A DNA stretch of 64,000 nt from JAEUUM01 sp038326165 (GTDB taxonomy: Bacteria; Bacteroidota; Bacteroidia; Chitinophagales; Saprospiraceae). This document shows, in pieces, positions 16,752 to 25,171 of the stretch. The notes beneath the pieces are model-generated. The model worked only from the letters and a program-made list of their open reading frames with translations, did not search any database and was not told the DNA's origin. The stretch is from positions 1-64,000 of the forward strand of contig JBBQJT010000004.1 in the NCBI GenBank assembly GCA_038326165.1, given 5' to 3'. The position numbers and the translations under genes were made by a program. How positions within the stretch are numbered: the stretch's first letter is position 1; each line of letters begins with the position of its first letter.

Positions 16752-18980
16752 CTAAGCCAGATCAAATCGATCCAGATTCATTACTTTATTCCATGCTGTC
16801 GCAAAATCACGTACAAACTTTGCTTCGGAATCCTTACAACCATATACTTCGGCAATTGCTCTCAATTCAGAATTCGATCCAAAGATGAGATCAACTCTAG
16901 TCCCCGTGTATTTAAGTTCTCCGGTGTTGCGATCATGTCCTTCAAACACTTCTTTTGAATCAGCACTTGGTTTCCAAGCTAAACCCATATCAAGTAAGTT
17001 AACAAAAAAGTCATTGGTCAAGGTTTCAGGACGATTGGTGAACACACCATGCTTTACATCTCCAAAATTCGTATTAAGTACACGCATTCCTCCCAAAAGC
17101 ACCGTCATTTCAGGTGCTGTCAATGTTAGTAATTGAGCTTTGTCAATCAAGAGTTCTTCGGCTGAAGCAATATTTATTGACTTTAGATAATTGCGGAATC
17201 CATCAGCTGCAGGCTCTAGTACCGCAAAGGAATCAATATCAGTTTGTTCTTGAGAAGTATCTCCACGACCAGGGCTAAAAGAAACTTTCAGATCATGACC
17301 AGCATTTTTTGCTGCCAATTCAACACCAGCATTGCCACCAATTACAATTAAATCTGCAAGAGAGACTTGTTTCGCTCCAGACTGGGTGTTGAAATCATTT
17401 TGAATTCCTTCCAGAGTGTTTAACACTTTAGATAGTTGGGAAGGATTATTGATTTCCCAATATTTCTGCGGTGCCAATCGAATACGGGAACCATTAGCTC
17501 CTCCTCGTTTATCTGATCCTCTGAAAGTAGAAGCAGATGCCCAAGCTGTTGAAACGAGCTGGGAAACCGTTAATCCGGTTTCAAGAATTTTATGCTTTAA
17601 AATAGTTATGTCACTTTCGTCAACCAATTGATGCTCAACCGTAGGTATAGGATCTTGCCATATCAATACTTCCTTTGGCACTTCTGGTCCTAAGTAGCGT
17701 ACAATGGGGCCCATATCACGGTGGGTAAGCTTGAACCATGCTCGCGCAAATGCATCATTGAATTCCTCCGGATTCTCAAAGAATCGCTTCGAAATTGGTC
17801 CATAAATTGGGTCCAATCTCAAGGCAAGATCAGTTGTCAGCATTATTGGGGCATGTCTCTTATTGGGGTCATGGGCATCAGGTACCATAGATGCTCCCAA
17901 TCCACCCTTAGGCGTCCATTGATGCGCGCCAGCAGGACTTTTTGTAAGTTCCCATTCAAAGCCAAATAGGTTCTCGAAATAGTTGTAACTCCATTGAGTT
18001 GGAGTTTTAGACCATGCACCTTCCAAGCCACTGGTTATTGTATCACCGGCATTACCGCTTCCAAATGTATTTTTCCATCCCATACCTTGCTCTTCGATAC
18101 TTGCTGCAGCAGGCTCTGCTCCAATATATTTACTTGCATCAGCAGCGCCGTGCGTTTTTCCGAGAGTGTGGCCTCCTGCAATTAAGGCTACAGTTTCTTC
18201 ATCGTTCATAGCCATTCGACTAAAAGTTTCACGTATGTCACGCGCTGAAGCGATTGGGTCCGGGTTACCGTTTGGTCCTTCTGGGTTGACATAAATCAAG
18301 CCCATTTGAACAGCGGCTAATGGATTTTCTAAATCTCTATTTCCAGTGTAGCGTTCATCTCCCAACCATTCCTTCTCTGAACCCCAGTAAATATAATCTT
18401 CTGCTTCCCAGACGTCTTCGCGTCCACCAGCAAATCCAAATGTTTGAAATCCCATTGATTCATAAGCGCAATTGCCAGTAAGAATCATCAAATCAGCCCA
18501 TGATATCTTATTTCCATATTTTTGCTTAATAGGCCATAGGAGCAGTCTTGCTTTATCCAGATTGGCATTGTCTGGCCAACTGTTAAGTGGGGCAAAGCGT
18601 TGTGCACCAGAACCACCACCACCGCGACCATCATAGATACGGTAGGTTCCTGCACTGTGCCAAGCCATCCTGATAAAAAATGGACCATAGTGACCATAAT
18701 CTGCAGGCCACCAGCTCTGAGAAGTAGTCATTAACTCAACAATATCCTTCTTAAGTGCACTCAAATCAAGAGAATTAAATGCTTCAGCATAGTTGAATGT
18801 CGGGTCCATTGGATTGGACAAAGATGATCGTTGCCGTAGAATGTTTAGCTTTAGCTGATTTGGCCACCAATCATTGCTGCGCGTTTCACCACCTGCTCTT
18901 TGTTTGACAGCTCCACCACTAAAGGGACATTTGCTTTCGGAATTGATATTGTAAGAATTGCCAGAATTATTATTTTCCAT
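16752..18980 (-). CDS. katG: Catalase-peroxidase KatG
   Basis: 742 residues, the family's normal length (two fused class I peroxidase domains; only the first binds heme). Distal active site: R104, W107 and H108 (IRMAWHSAGTYR). Proximal heme ligand: H271 in GGHTLGKTHGA. The three residues of the Met-Tyr-Trp adduct needed for catalase activity are W107, Y230 (GLIYVNPEG) and M256 (FSRMAMND). All key residues are present, so it should detoxify hydrogen peroxide and have peroxidase activity. It is monocistronic, ends in a strong terminator and is bracketed by two inverted copies of the dispersed repeat. No OxyR, Fur or PerR gene is adjacent. Confidence 0.97.
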   Translation of the reverse strand: MENNNSGNSYNINSESKCPFSGGAVKQRAGGETRSNDWWPNQLKLNILRQRSSLSNPMDPTFNYAEAFNSLDLSALKKDIVELMTTSQSWWPADYGHYGPFFIRMAWHSAGTYRIYDGRGGGGSGAQRFAPLNSWPDNANLDKARLLLWPIKQKYGNKISWADLMILTGNCAYESMGFQTFGFAGGREDVWEAEDYIYWGSEKEWLGDERYTGNRDLENPLAAVQMGLIYVNPEGPNGNPDPIASARDIRETFSRMAMNDEETVALIAGGHTLGKTHGAADASKYIGAEPAAASIEEQGMGWKNTFGSGNAGDTITSGLEGAWSKTPTQWSYNYFENLFGFEWELTKSPAGAHQWTPKGGLGASMVPDAHDPNKRHAPIMLTTDLALRLDPIYGPISKRFFENPEEFNDAFARAWFKLTHRDMGPIVRYLGPEVPKEVLIWQDPIPTVEHQLVDESDITILKHKILETGLTVSQLVSTAWASASTFRGSDKRGGANGSRIRLAPQKYWEINNPSQLSKVLNTLEGIQNDFNTQSGAKQVSLADLIVIGGNAGVELAAKNAGHDLKVSFSPGRGDTSQEQTDIDSFAVLEPAADGFRNYLKSINIASAEELLIDKAQLLTLTAPEMTVLLGGMRVLNTNFGDVKHGVFTNRPETLTNDFFVNLLDMGLAWKPSADSKEVFEGHDRNTGELKYTGTRVDLIFGSNSELRAIAEVYGCKDSEAKFVRDFATAWNKVMNLDRFDLA

Positions 18981-19080
18981 TCGTTATAAAATATTGCAGA
19001 GATTAAAGTGAAAAATTATCTAAAGTTCTTTGAAATTGTTGGGTTAAATTTTTTAGGCTCACCTCTAAATTAACGTGATG

Positions 19081-19088
19081 CAAATTTA
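19081..19088 (-). promoter_or_regulatory. Candidate -7 element for katG
   Basis: On the minus strand 19088-19081 reads TAAATTTG, a perfect TAnnTTTG element about 100 bases before the katG ATG. A TTG lies 23 bases further upstream, wider than the usual 19-20. Evidence is pattern only. Confidence 0.3.
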
Positions 19089-19243
19089 GAACATATCGTG
19101 ACATTTAAGTGCAATTGTTGCTCTAAAAACGTCAGTTGTTATCAACATTCTATGACGTGAAAGGTTGAGAATCGAATTTCATTTATATTACCTCAAGCCA
19201 CAACACTTGGATTTGCTTTGGTTCGTCATCCTTATAAAAACAT

Positions 19244-19419
19244 GTTCAACCCAAAATCCGCATTAGCGGATTTTGCCCTTTGGGTTGACGAAAATCTTTG
19301 ATTTTTCGACTTTAAAACCCTGATATTTAAAAAATCGTCAGGGGGTTAAAACCCGACAAATTTTTGGAATAACCAAAAATTTAGTCGATTCAGCGTCTAA
19401 CGCTGAATTTGGGTTCAAC
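19244..19419 (+). repeat. Dispersed structured repeat, copy C (most complete)
   Basis: 176 bp starting GTTCAACCCAAA and ending TTTGGGTTCAAC, a 12-bp terminal inverted repeat with one mismatch. Internal hairpins in order: AAAATCCGC/GCGGATTTT, CGAAAATC/GATTTTTCG, CCCTGA/TCAGGG, AAATTTTTGG/CCAAAAATTT and TTCAGCG/CGCTGAA. It has no coding capacity. It lies between the divergent katG and prolyl oligopeptidase genes. The remainder of 18981-19742 shows only promoter-like sequence. Confidence 0.88.
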
Positions 19420-19622
19420 TCAATAAATATTATAGCCCAAAGATATGTGGATTTGTTCCGTGATAAGGAAATCTTTCATTATAGAATTTGCGTTTCAGGT
19501 ATAGAAATTACGCTTATCAATTTATTAAAATAAAAGCAATTCAGAAACATTAAACCCACTATCAGTGCTTCCTTAAACTCAAAAAAGCTTATACTTTCTA
19601 ATAAATTTCATTCAATAAATAC

Positions 19623-19649
19623 TTGGTAATACATATATTTGTATTTTTG
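19623..19649 (+). promoter_or_regulatory. Candidate promoter of the prolyl oligopeptidase gene
   Basis: TATTTTTG at 19642-19649 fits TAnnTTTG, with TTG at 19623-19625 (16 bases apart, slightly short). A second TATATTTG overlaps at 19634-19641. The distance to the ATG is about 94 bases. Pattern evidence only. Confidence 0.35.
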
Positions 19650-19742
19650 GAACAAGAGGCGTTGATGCAGCGAAAATATCTTCCCAAGGCCTCTGTAATT
19701 AGTATGAAACCCTAGATTGTTTGACCAATAAATCAATGCGCT

Positions 19743-21872
19743 ATGACCAAATTTTTTGTTATCCTGTTTCAGTTTGTTCTAGTTTTTACTATCAATGCAC
19801 AAGTAAAGCCTTATCCGCCAATTAAAATTAAATACTTGAAAACTGCTACAGTTAATCAAGTGGATGATTATCATGGCACAAAAGTGAATGATCCCTATCG
19901 ATGGCTGGAAGATGATAAGTCACCTGTGACCATGCAATGGGTAAAAGATCAAAATATGATCACAGCTTCTTACATGGAAAAGGTCCCTTTTAGAAGCCAG
20001 ATTGTTACAAGGTATCAGGAGCTATTTGACTACGTCAAATTAACATCTCCTCGTAAAATTGGTAAATTTTTTATATTTAGTAAAAACGATGGATTGCAGA
20101 ATCAATCAGTAATTTATATGCAAGAAGGCGAAAAGGGGGAACCAGAAGTACTCATTGACCCCAATAAGCTTTCAACTGACGGAACAGTTACCATCAACTT
20201 GATGGGTCAATCAAAAGACAAAAAGTATCTGGCTTTTTCAAAATCTAAAAGTGGTTCTGATTGGTCCGAAATTAGAGTTTTTGATCTTGAAAACCGAAAA
20301 GAACTCCCTGACGTAATCAAATGGGTTAAATTCAGTGATGCATCTTGGCAGGGTGATGGATTCTATTACAGTAGATACCCTGAACCTTCAAATGCTAGCG
20401 AAAAAACGGAATCCAACCAATTTCACGCTGTGTACTTTCATAAACTTGGCGACCAACAGTCTTCCGATAAATTAATTTTTAACAATGAAAAAGAAAAACT
20501 TCTCAATCACTACGCACAAGTTACTGAGGACGAAAGATATTTAGTAGTTTATGCTGCAAGAGGAACTGATGGATTTGAAACTTGGACCAAAAACTTAACG
20601 CAGCCTGATTCTAAGTTTACTCGAATTTTTGAAGGATTTGACAACAAAAGTACTGTGATTGACAATGTGGAAGACTTCTTCCTGATTCATACCAATATCG
20701 ATGCCCCCAACTACAAATTAATGCAATTTGACCCTGCCTATCCAGATAAAAAAAGCTGGGCAACCATAATACCTCAGTCAAAGGATGTACTTCAAAGCGT
20801 CACCACTGCAGGAAACAAATTATATGGTACCTATTTGAGTAATTCGACTAATAAAATATTTCAATATGACAGACAAGGTTATGATGCCACAGAAATAAAA
20901 CTTCCAGAACTGGGAACTGCTTCAGGATTTGAAGGCAATAAAGACGATACAGATGTATATTATTCTTTTTCTTCATTCTTGTATCCACCTACTATTTTTA
21001 AGTATGATATCACTGGCAAAAAATCTGCTCCATACTTCGCTGCAGAATTAAAATTTAATCCTAAGGACTATGTTTCAAAACAAGTCTTTTACAATACCAA
21101 GGATGGCAAAAAGATATCTATGTTTTTGGTACATAAAAAAAGTGTAAAATTGGATGGACAAAATCCTTGTTTCCTTTATGGTTACGGAGGATTCAATACT
21201 TCAATGCTACCTACTTACAGTCCATCAAGGATGGTATTGCTAGAAAACGGTGGAGTATTTGCCCTTCCTAATATCAGAGGTGGTGGAGAATATGGTGAAG
21301 CTTGGCACCAAGGTGGAATGCTTGACAAAAAGCAAAATGTTTTCAATGATTTTATTGCAGCTGCTGAATACCTTATAGCGCGCAAATATACCAGTGCTGC
21401 GAAGCTAGGAATCGCAGGTGGCTCAAATGGTGGACTCTTAATAGGTGCTTGTATGACGCAACGCCCCGAACTCTTCGCAGTCGCTTTGCCAGCTGTAGGT
21501 GTAATGGATATGTTGCGATATCAAAAATTTACTATCGGTTGGGCTTGGGTACCTGAATATGGCACAAGTGACAAACCAGGTGATTTTGCTTATTTGTATA
21601 AATATTCACCTTTGCACAATATTAAAAAAGGTGTAAGTTATCCTGCAACTTTGGTAACTACTGGTGATCACGATGATCGCGTTGTGCCCGGACATAGTTT
21701 CAAATACGCAGCAACACTTCAAGCAAATCAAAAAGGCCCTAAACCTGTATTGATCAGAGTGGAAACCGATGCTGGACATGGTGCAGGAAAGCCTACTTCA
21801 AAAATTATTGAAGAGCAAGCAGATATTTTGTCATTTTTCTTCTACAATACGAATGCCCAAGTAAAATATTGA
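19743..21872 (+). CDS. Exported prolyl oligopeptidase (family S9A)
   Basis: 709 residues. The signal peptide FVILFQFVLVFTINAQ directs it to the periplasm. An N-terminal beta-propeller (about 75-430) precedes and encloses an alpha/beta-hydrolase domain. The catalytic triad is visible: S561 in GGSNGG, D644 in GDHDDRVVP and H679 in DAGHGAG. The DDRVVP stretch also contains the arginine that binds the substrate backbone in this family. It cleaves short peptides after proline and probably serves in peptide scavenging. The gene has its own candidate promoter and a clear terminator at 21890. Confidence 0.94.
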   Translation: MTKFFVILFQFVLVFTINAQVKPYPPIKIKYLKTATVNQVDDYHGTKVNDPYRWLEDDKSPVTMQWVKDQNMITASYMEKVPFRSQIVTRYQELFDYVKLTSPRKIGKFFIFSKNDGLQNQSVIYMQEGEKGEPEVLIDPNKLSTDGTVTINLMGQSKDKKYLAFSKSKSGSDWSEIRVFDLENRKELPDVIKWVKFSDASWQGDGFYYSRYPEPSNASEKTESNQFHAVYFHKLGDQQSSDKLIFNNEKEKLLNHYAQVTEDERYLVVYAARGTDGFETWTKNLTQPDSKFTRIFEGFDNKSTVIDNVEDFFLIHTNIDAPNYKLMQFDPAYPDKKSWATIIPQSKDVLQSVTTAGNKLYGTYLSNSTNKIFQYDRQGYDATEIKLPELGTASGFEGNKDDTDVYYSFSSFLYPPTIFKYDITGKKSAPYFAAELKFNPKDYVSKQVFYNTKDGKKISMFLVHKKSVKLDGQNPCFLYGYGGFNTSMLPTYSPSRMVLLENGGVFALPNIRGGGEYGEAWHQGGMLDKKQNVFNDFIAAAEYLIARKYTSAAKLGIAGGSNGGLLIGACMTQRPELFAVALPAVGVMDMLRYQKFTIGWAWVPEYGTSDKPGDFAYLYKYSPLHNIKKGVSYPATLVTTGDHDDRVVPGHSFKYAATLQANQKGPKPVLIRVETDAGHGAGKPTSKIIEEQADILSFFFYNTNAQVKY

Positions 21873-21889
21873 TTGCAAGCTATATGTTG

Positions 21890-21928
21890 AAAAGCTCTTT
21901 AGAAATCGATTTTTCTAAAGGGCTTTTT
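21890..21928 (+). terminator. Intrinsic terminator after prolyl oligopeptidase
   Basis: AAAAGCTCTTTAGAAA pairs with TTTCTAAAGGGCTTTT around a four-base loop (TCGA), ending in a T run. It lies 18 bases after the stop codon. The symmetrical A/T flanks would also work on the other strand. Confidence 0.8.
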
Positions 21929-21954
21929 AATGTTTATTCAAAATCCAAATTTTC

Positions 21955-23106
21955 ATGAAAATTCTAATTGGTTTTCTAACATCATTTTGTCTTCTGACTT
22001 TTGGTGTTCATGGACAGCAAGCGTTTTTATCCACTCCCATCGCTGGTGAATATGGCAAGGATTATATAATTGTTAACTATGTTGATTGGAGTTTTGATTC
22101 CATACAAGATGCCAATTGTGGTACCAAAACATATAATGGTCATGAAGGGACCGATTTCGTAATTGCTGGATTTGAGGAAATGGCAACAGGTGTAAACGTC
22201 AAAGCTGCTGCAGGAGGAGTTGTAACCTTTGTTCAGGATGGCTTATTTGACCAAGAGACAGGAGGTGATGTTTCAAAACTATTTGGTAACTATATATGCA
22301 TCAAACATCCAAATTTATATTACAGTTATTACGCACACCTAAAATCAGGTTCTATCAAAGTCCAATCAGGCGACGAGGTTGTAGATGGACAAGTATTAGC
22401 TCAAGTGGGAAGCAGTGGCAATTCAACAGATCCTCACCTGCATTTTGAGTTGTGGTACGATAGTTTGCAACTGGTTGATCCCTTCGAGGGTGATTGCGGC
22501 AATCCTACCACCAATTGGATGAATCCAATCAATTACGATACAAGTTTTGCTATATGGAAATCAAGCCTTTCCGGACTCAACCCCAGCCTTAATGAGATGC
22601 GTTTTGGACTTTTGGACAGAACACAGATCCTGCTTGATATTGATGAATACACCACCTATTGGAATCTTCAATATGGATTAAGAAAAGGGGATGTGACTAC
22701 CATAAAATGGCACAATGATTCGACAGATGTCTTTACATACGAGCTAACTTATGACAAAGACTATTGGTTCTATTATTTCAATTCTTATATTTTTCCAACA
22801 ACTACAGGCTTGTGCGACAACTGTAAAGTGGAATATTATATGAACAATCAATTGATTGAAACGAAATTTTTTCAAACAGTAGTTTCAGTTGATTCTAAAG
22901 AACAAAACTTGAGTTTCAATCCACAAAGTTTGGAACAATTCCTAAATTCAAAAACTGATATTAAGGCCAATATCTATACTCGGTCGGGTCAAGGTTTAGG
23001 TTCTTGGAGGAGTCAAAATAACACTTTGACACCAGGGATTTATTTGGTTGAAATGATCAATAAAAACTCTGGAAAAAGAAAGGTTGGAAAATTGGTTATA
23101 AGATAA
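21955..23106 (+). CDS. Secreted M23 metallopeptidase with T9SS-type tail
   Basis: 383 residues. Signal peptide ILIGFLTSFCLLTFGVHGQ. The LytM/M23 core has the zinc ligands H63 and D67 (HEGTD) and the HLH motif 161-163 (DPHLHFEL), with the expected glycine-rich loops between. M23 enzymes cut peptidoglycan cross-bridges or glycine-rich peptides. A beta-rich region of unknown type (about 190-305) follows. The last ~75 residues (SFNPQSLEQF ... LTPGIYLVEM ... KVGKLVIR) look like a T9SS type A sorting domain, so the enzyme probably acts outside the cell. This gene and the prolyl oligopeptidase are separated by a terminator, so they are not an operon. Confidence 0.85.
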   Translation: MKILIGFLTSFCLLTFGVHGQQAFLSTPIAGEYGKDYIIVNYVDWSFDSIQDANCGTKTYNGHEGTDFVIAGFEEMATGVNVKAAAGGVVTFVQDGLFDQETGGDVSKLFGNYICIKHPNLYYSYYAHLKSGSIKVQSGDEVVDGQVLAQVGSSGNSTDPHLHFELWYDSLQLVDPFEGDCGNPTTNWMNPINYDTSFAIWKSSLSGLNPSLNEMRFGLLDRTQILLDIDEYTTYWNLQYGLRKGDVTTIKWHNDSTDVFTYELTYDKDYWFYYFNSYIFPTTTGLCDNCKVEYYMNNQLIETKFFQTVVSVDSKEQNLSFNPQSLEQFLNSKTDIKANIYTRSGQGLGSWRSQNNTLTPGIYLVEMINKNSGKRKVGKLVIR

Positions 23107-23109
23107 GAT

Positions 23110-23454
23110 TTACGGCCTCCAACAAATAATAATTCCAACCGATGCATTTTCATCGTCAATCACATCTTGAAAAAGAGTCTTCAATCGAATGTTAAAATCA
23201 GGATCATCATCAATACCAATTTTAGAACCATTTTTGATGTTTATAAAAACAAGTGTATCATTAATCCAAGCCAAATCATTCATGGACTCTTCCAATGCAT
23301 CGAGGTTTTGCCCAAAATATTCAGGCAATTTCAATTTCTTTTGGATCTTTTTATAGAAGGAAGCAATAGTTCCAAGTTTGTCACCGTCTAGTTTTACCAT
23401 TAGGCAATCTTCTGGTGTTTCAATTTTATTATCATGAAATTCGTAAGTAGGCAT
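23110..23454 (-). CDS. Barstar-family ribonuclease inhibitor
   Basis: 114 residues. The motif LPEYFGQNLDALEESMNDL (43-61) is the barstar signature: barstar has GENLDALWD, with D52 here matching its D35 and E56 matching its D39, the residues that block the barnase active site. The last strand (SVGIIICW) matches barstar's final ITIILS strand. It would act in the cytoplasm and neutralise the RNase encoded immediately upstream. Its ATG overlaps the RNase stop by one base (TGATG), so toxin and inhibitor are translated together. Confidence 0.88.
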   Translation of the reverse strand: MPTYEFHDNKIETPEDCLMVKLDGDKLGTIASFYKKIQKKLKLPEYFGQNLDALEESMNDLAWINDTLVFINIKNGSKIGIDDDPDFNIRLKTLFQDVIDDENASVGIIICWRP

Positions 23455-23900
23455 CAGTTAAGGGCTTGAAATGTTTTGTAATGATCATGTGAATACCAAG
23501 CTTTTCCATCTGCACCAATTACTATGCGTTGCGGGCCTCTATTTTTTCCTTTAACCCAACGGTTTATGTCATACTCCTTAAATGGAGCGGATGCACGTGG
23601 TAGCTTATTCTCTCTGTTACTAAATCGCACATTTCCTTTATATCCCTTTCTGGTTGCACCATCATTTTGTTGTGCATATTCAAGCGTTTTGAATGCCTTT
23701 TCTGGGATATCTGCTGGTAATTTCTTGACTGTCGAACCTCTTGTATTTTGGGTTTGAGGATTGGATTTTGCGGTTGAAGTCTTTTGGGATTTGGTGTCAG
23801 CTTGTCGATTTTGACACCATCTGAGCGCAAGTAAGGCAACGATACCGATAGCCAATAGCATCAGTTTAAAATAGGCGGCTTGTTTTTTATCTGTAGTCAT
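23454..23900 (-). CDS. Barnase-like extracellular guanyl-preferring ribonuclease
   Basis: 148 residues. A basic start and one hydrophobic segment (FKLMLLAIGIVALLALRW, 11-28) form an uncleaved anchor or signal, then a low-complexity linker (30-60), then a microbial RNase domain. The catalytic set of barnase is present: E109 (FKEYDIN, barnase E73), R125 with R121 (NRGPQRIVIG, barnase R87/R83) and H140 (SHDHYKTF, barnase H102). The DHYxTF ending is diagnostic. It hydrolyses RNA 3' of guanine. With its barstar partner it forms a secreted or surface RNase with cytoplasmic immunity, for nutrient scavenging or competition. No polymorphic-toxin delivery domain is attached. Confidence 0.88.
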   Translation of the reverse strand: MTTDKKQAAYFKLMLLAIGIVALLALRWCQNRQADTKSQKTSTAKSNPQTQNTRGSTVKKLPADIPEKAFKTLEYAQQNDGATRKGYKGNVRFSNRENKLPRASAPFKEYDINRWVKGKNRGPQRIVIGADGKAWYSHDHYKTFQALN

Positions 23901-23947
23901 AGTGAAAGTATTGGCTAAGATACAGATTGAAGTATTAATTTCACAAC

Positions 23948-24910
23948 ATGAAAATTATTAAATTGAAAAATATTTTAAACGTCCCAATATTATTGTTAGC
24001 CCTTTTTATGCTCAATAAGCTTGAAGCACAAGAGGCAAGTCCAATATGGAAAGTGGATTCAGTTGATGTGAATGGTACGAGACTATTTGTTCAAGAAGCA
24101 GGAAATGGTGAAGCAATTCTATTTATTCACGGTGGGCCAGGTATGAGCCATGATTATTTTCTTCCACATATTTTACCACTTGCAAAACATTACAGGGTAA
24201 TACTTTACGATCAAAGGGGAACAGGAAAATCTGACGTAATTACTGTAGATTCGAACTCAATGACAGTTAATCAGTTTGTTTTGGACTTAGAAGCAATTCG
24301 CAAGCATTTTAAACTCAAAAAAATGAATGTTGTAGGACATTCTTGGGGTGGCTTTTTGGCAGCGTCATATGGTATAAAATTCTCAAAACATCTCAATTCT
24401 CTAGTATTTATGGACAGTTCTCCTTTGAGCAGTCATTTGAGAGATGTGATGCTTGAAATAAATAAAAATTCAATGACGAGTGAGGATAAGCTATATATCC
24501 GTAAAATATTGAACTCACAGAATTACAAAAATGGTGAACTCAGTGCAATAGAGAAATTGTGGTGGGCTACTTTCAAACCCAGCTTTTACGACCCAAAGAA
24601 AGTATATAAGCTTGAATTTAATTTTAACTCGAATTACTTTTTCTCTCAAATTTTACTGACCAATATGTATAAAGAGATGCAAGCATTTGATTTGTATCCT
24701 AGGCTGAAAAAGATCAAATGTCCAATTTTAGTACTTCATGGTAAGTTCGATCCTATGCCAATAGAGGCTTCGGAAGCGATAAGAGATCACAATAAAAAAG
24801 GCAAAATAATTCTGCTTGAAAAAGCAGGTCATTTTCCTTTTGTGGAAGAACCGCAACAGACCTTCGATATCATGAGGGATTTTTATGACAGTTTATCCAA
24901 AAAGAAATAA
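23948..24910 (+). CDS. Exported alpha/beta hydrolase, proline-iminopeptidase-like
   Basis: 320 residues. Signal peptide with a long n-region (ILNVPILLLALFMLNKLEAQ). The oxyanion motif HGGPG (about 60) plus YDQRGTGKSD is typical of proline iminopeptidases and related hydrolases. The triad is S132 (GHSWGG), D268 (HGKFDP) and H295 (KAGHFPF). A cap domain lies between about 155 and 240. Substrates could be N-terminal-proline peptides or small esters; the sequence does not decide. It is divergent from the RNase gene with only ~47 bases between starts, so the promoters of both must lie in or overlap this gap. Confidence 0.82.
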   Translation: MKIIKLKNILNVPILLLALFMLNKLEAQEASPIWKVDSVDVNGTRLFVQEAGNGEAILFIHGGPGMSHDYFLPHILPLAKHYRVILYDQRGTGKSDVITVDSNSMTVNQFVLDLEAIRKHFKLKKMNVVGHSWGGFLAASYGIKFSKHLNSLVFMDSSPLSSHLRDVMLEINKNSMTSEDKLYIRKILNSQNYKNGELSAIEKLWWATFKPSFYDPKKVYKLEFNFNSNYFFSQILLTNMYKEMQAFDLYPRLKKIKCPILVLHGKFDPMPIEASEAIRDHNKKGKIILLEKAGHFPFVEEPQQTFDIMRDFYDSLSKKK

Positions 24911-25171
24911 AAGATATTTCGTGGGCTTCTACTTGATGTATGTATATTGATCCCCTATAACAAAATTCACGTATCAAAAATAAACATTTGGTTCGAGGTG
25001 TATAGATGATTGAATTAGAATAGAGAAGTTCATTTCATGAAATTATAAGACTGAATCAAAATCGTATAATTAAGTAATAAAAGCCTTTAAACAAAACTGC
25101 CTAACTACACTTCCTTGTTTAATTGCTGAAAAACATTCATCTTGTTGGATACATCAAACATCTAAGAACTA

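Noticed and set aside
23454..23900. Polymorphic-toxin effector
   Set aside because: The RNase has only a membrane segment and linker in front; no PAAR, LXG, RHS or T9SS delivery domain is attached.
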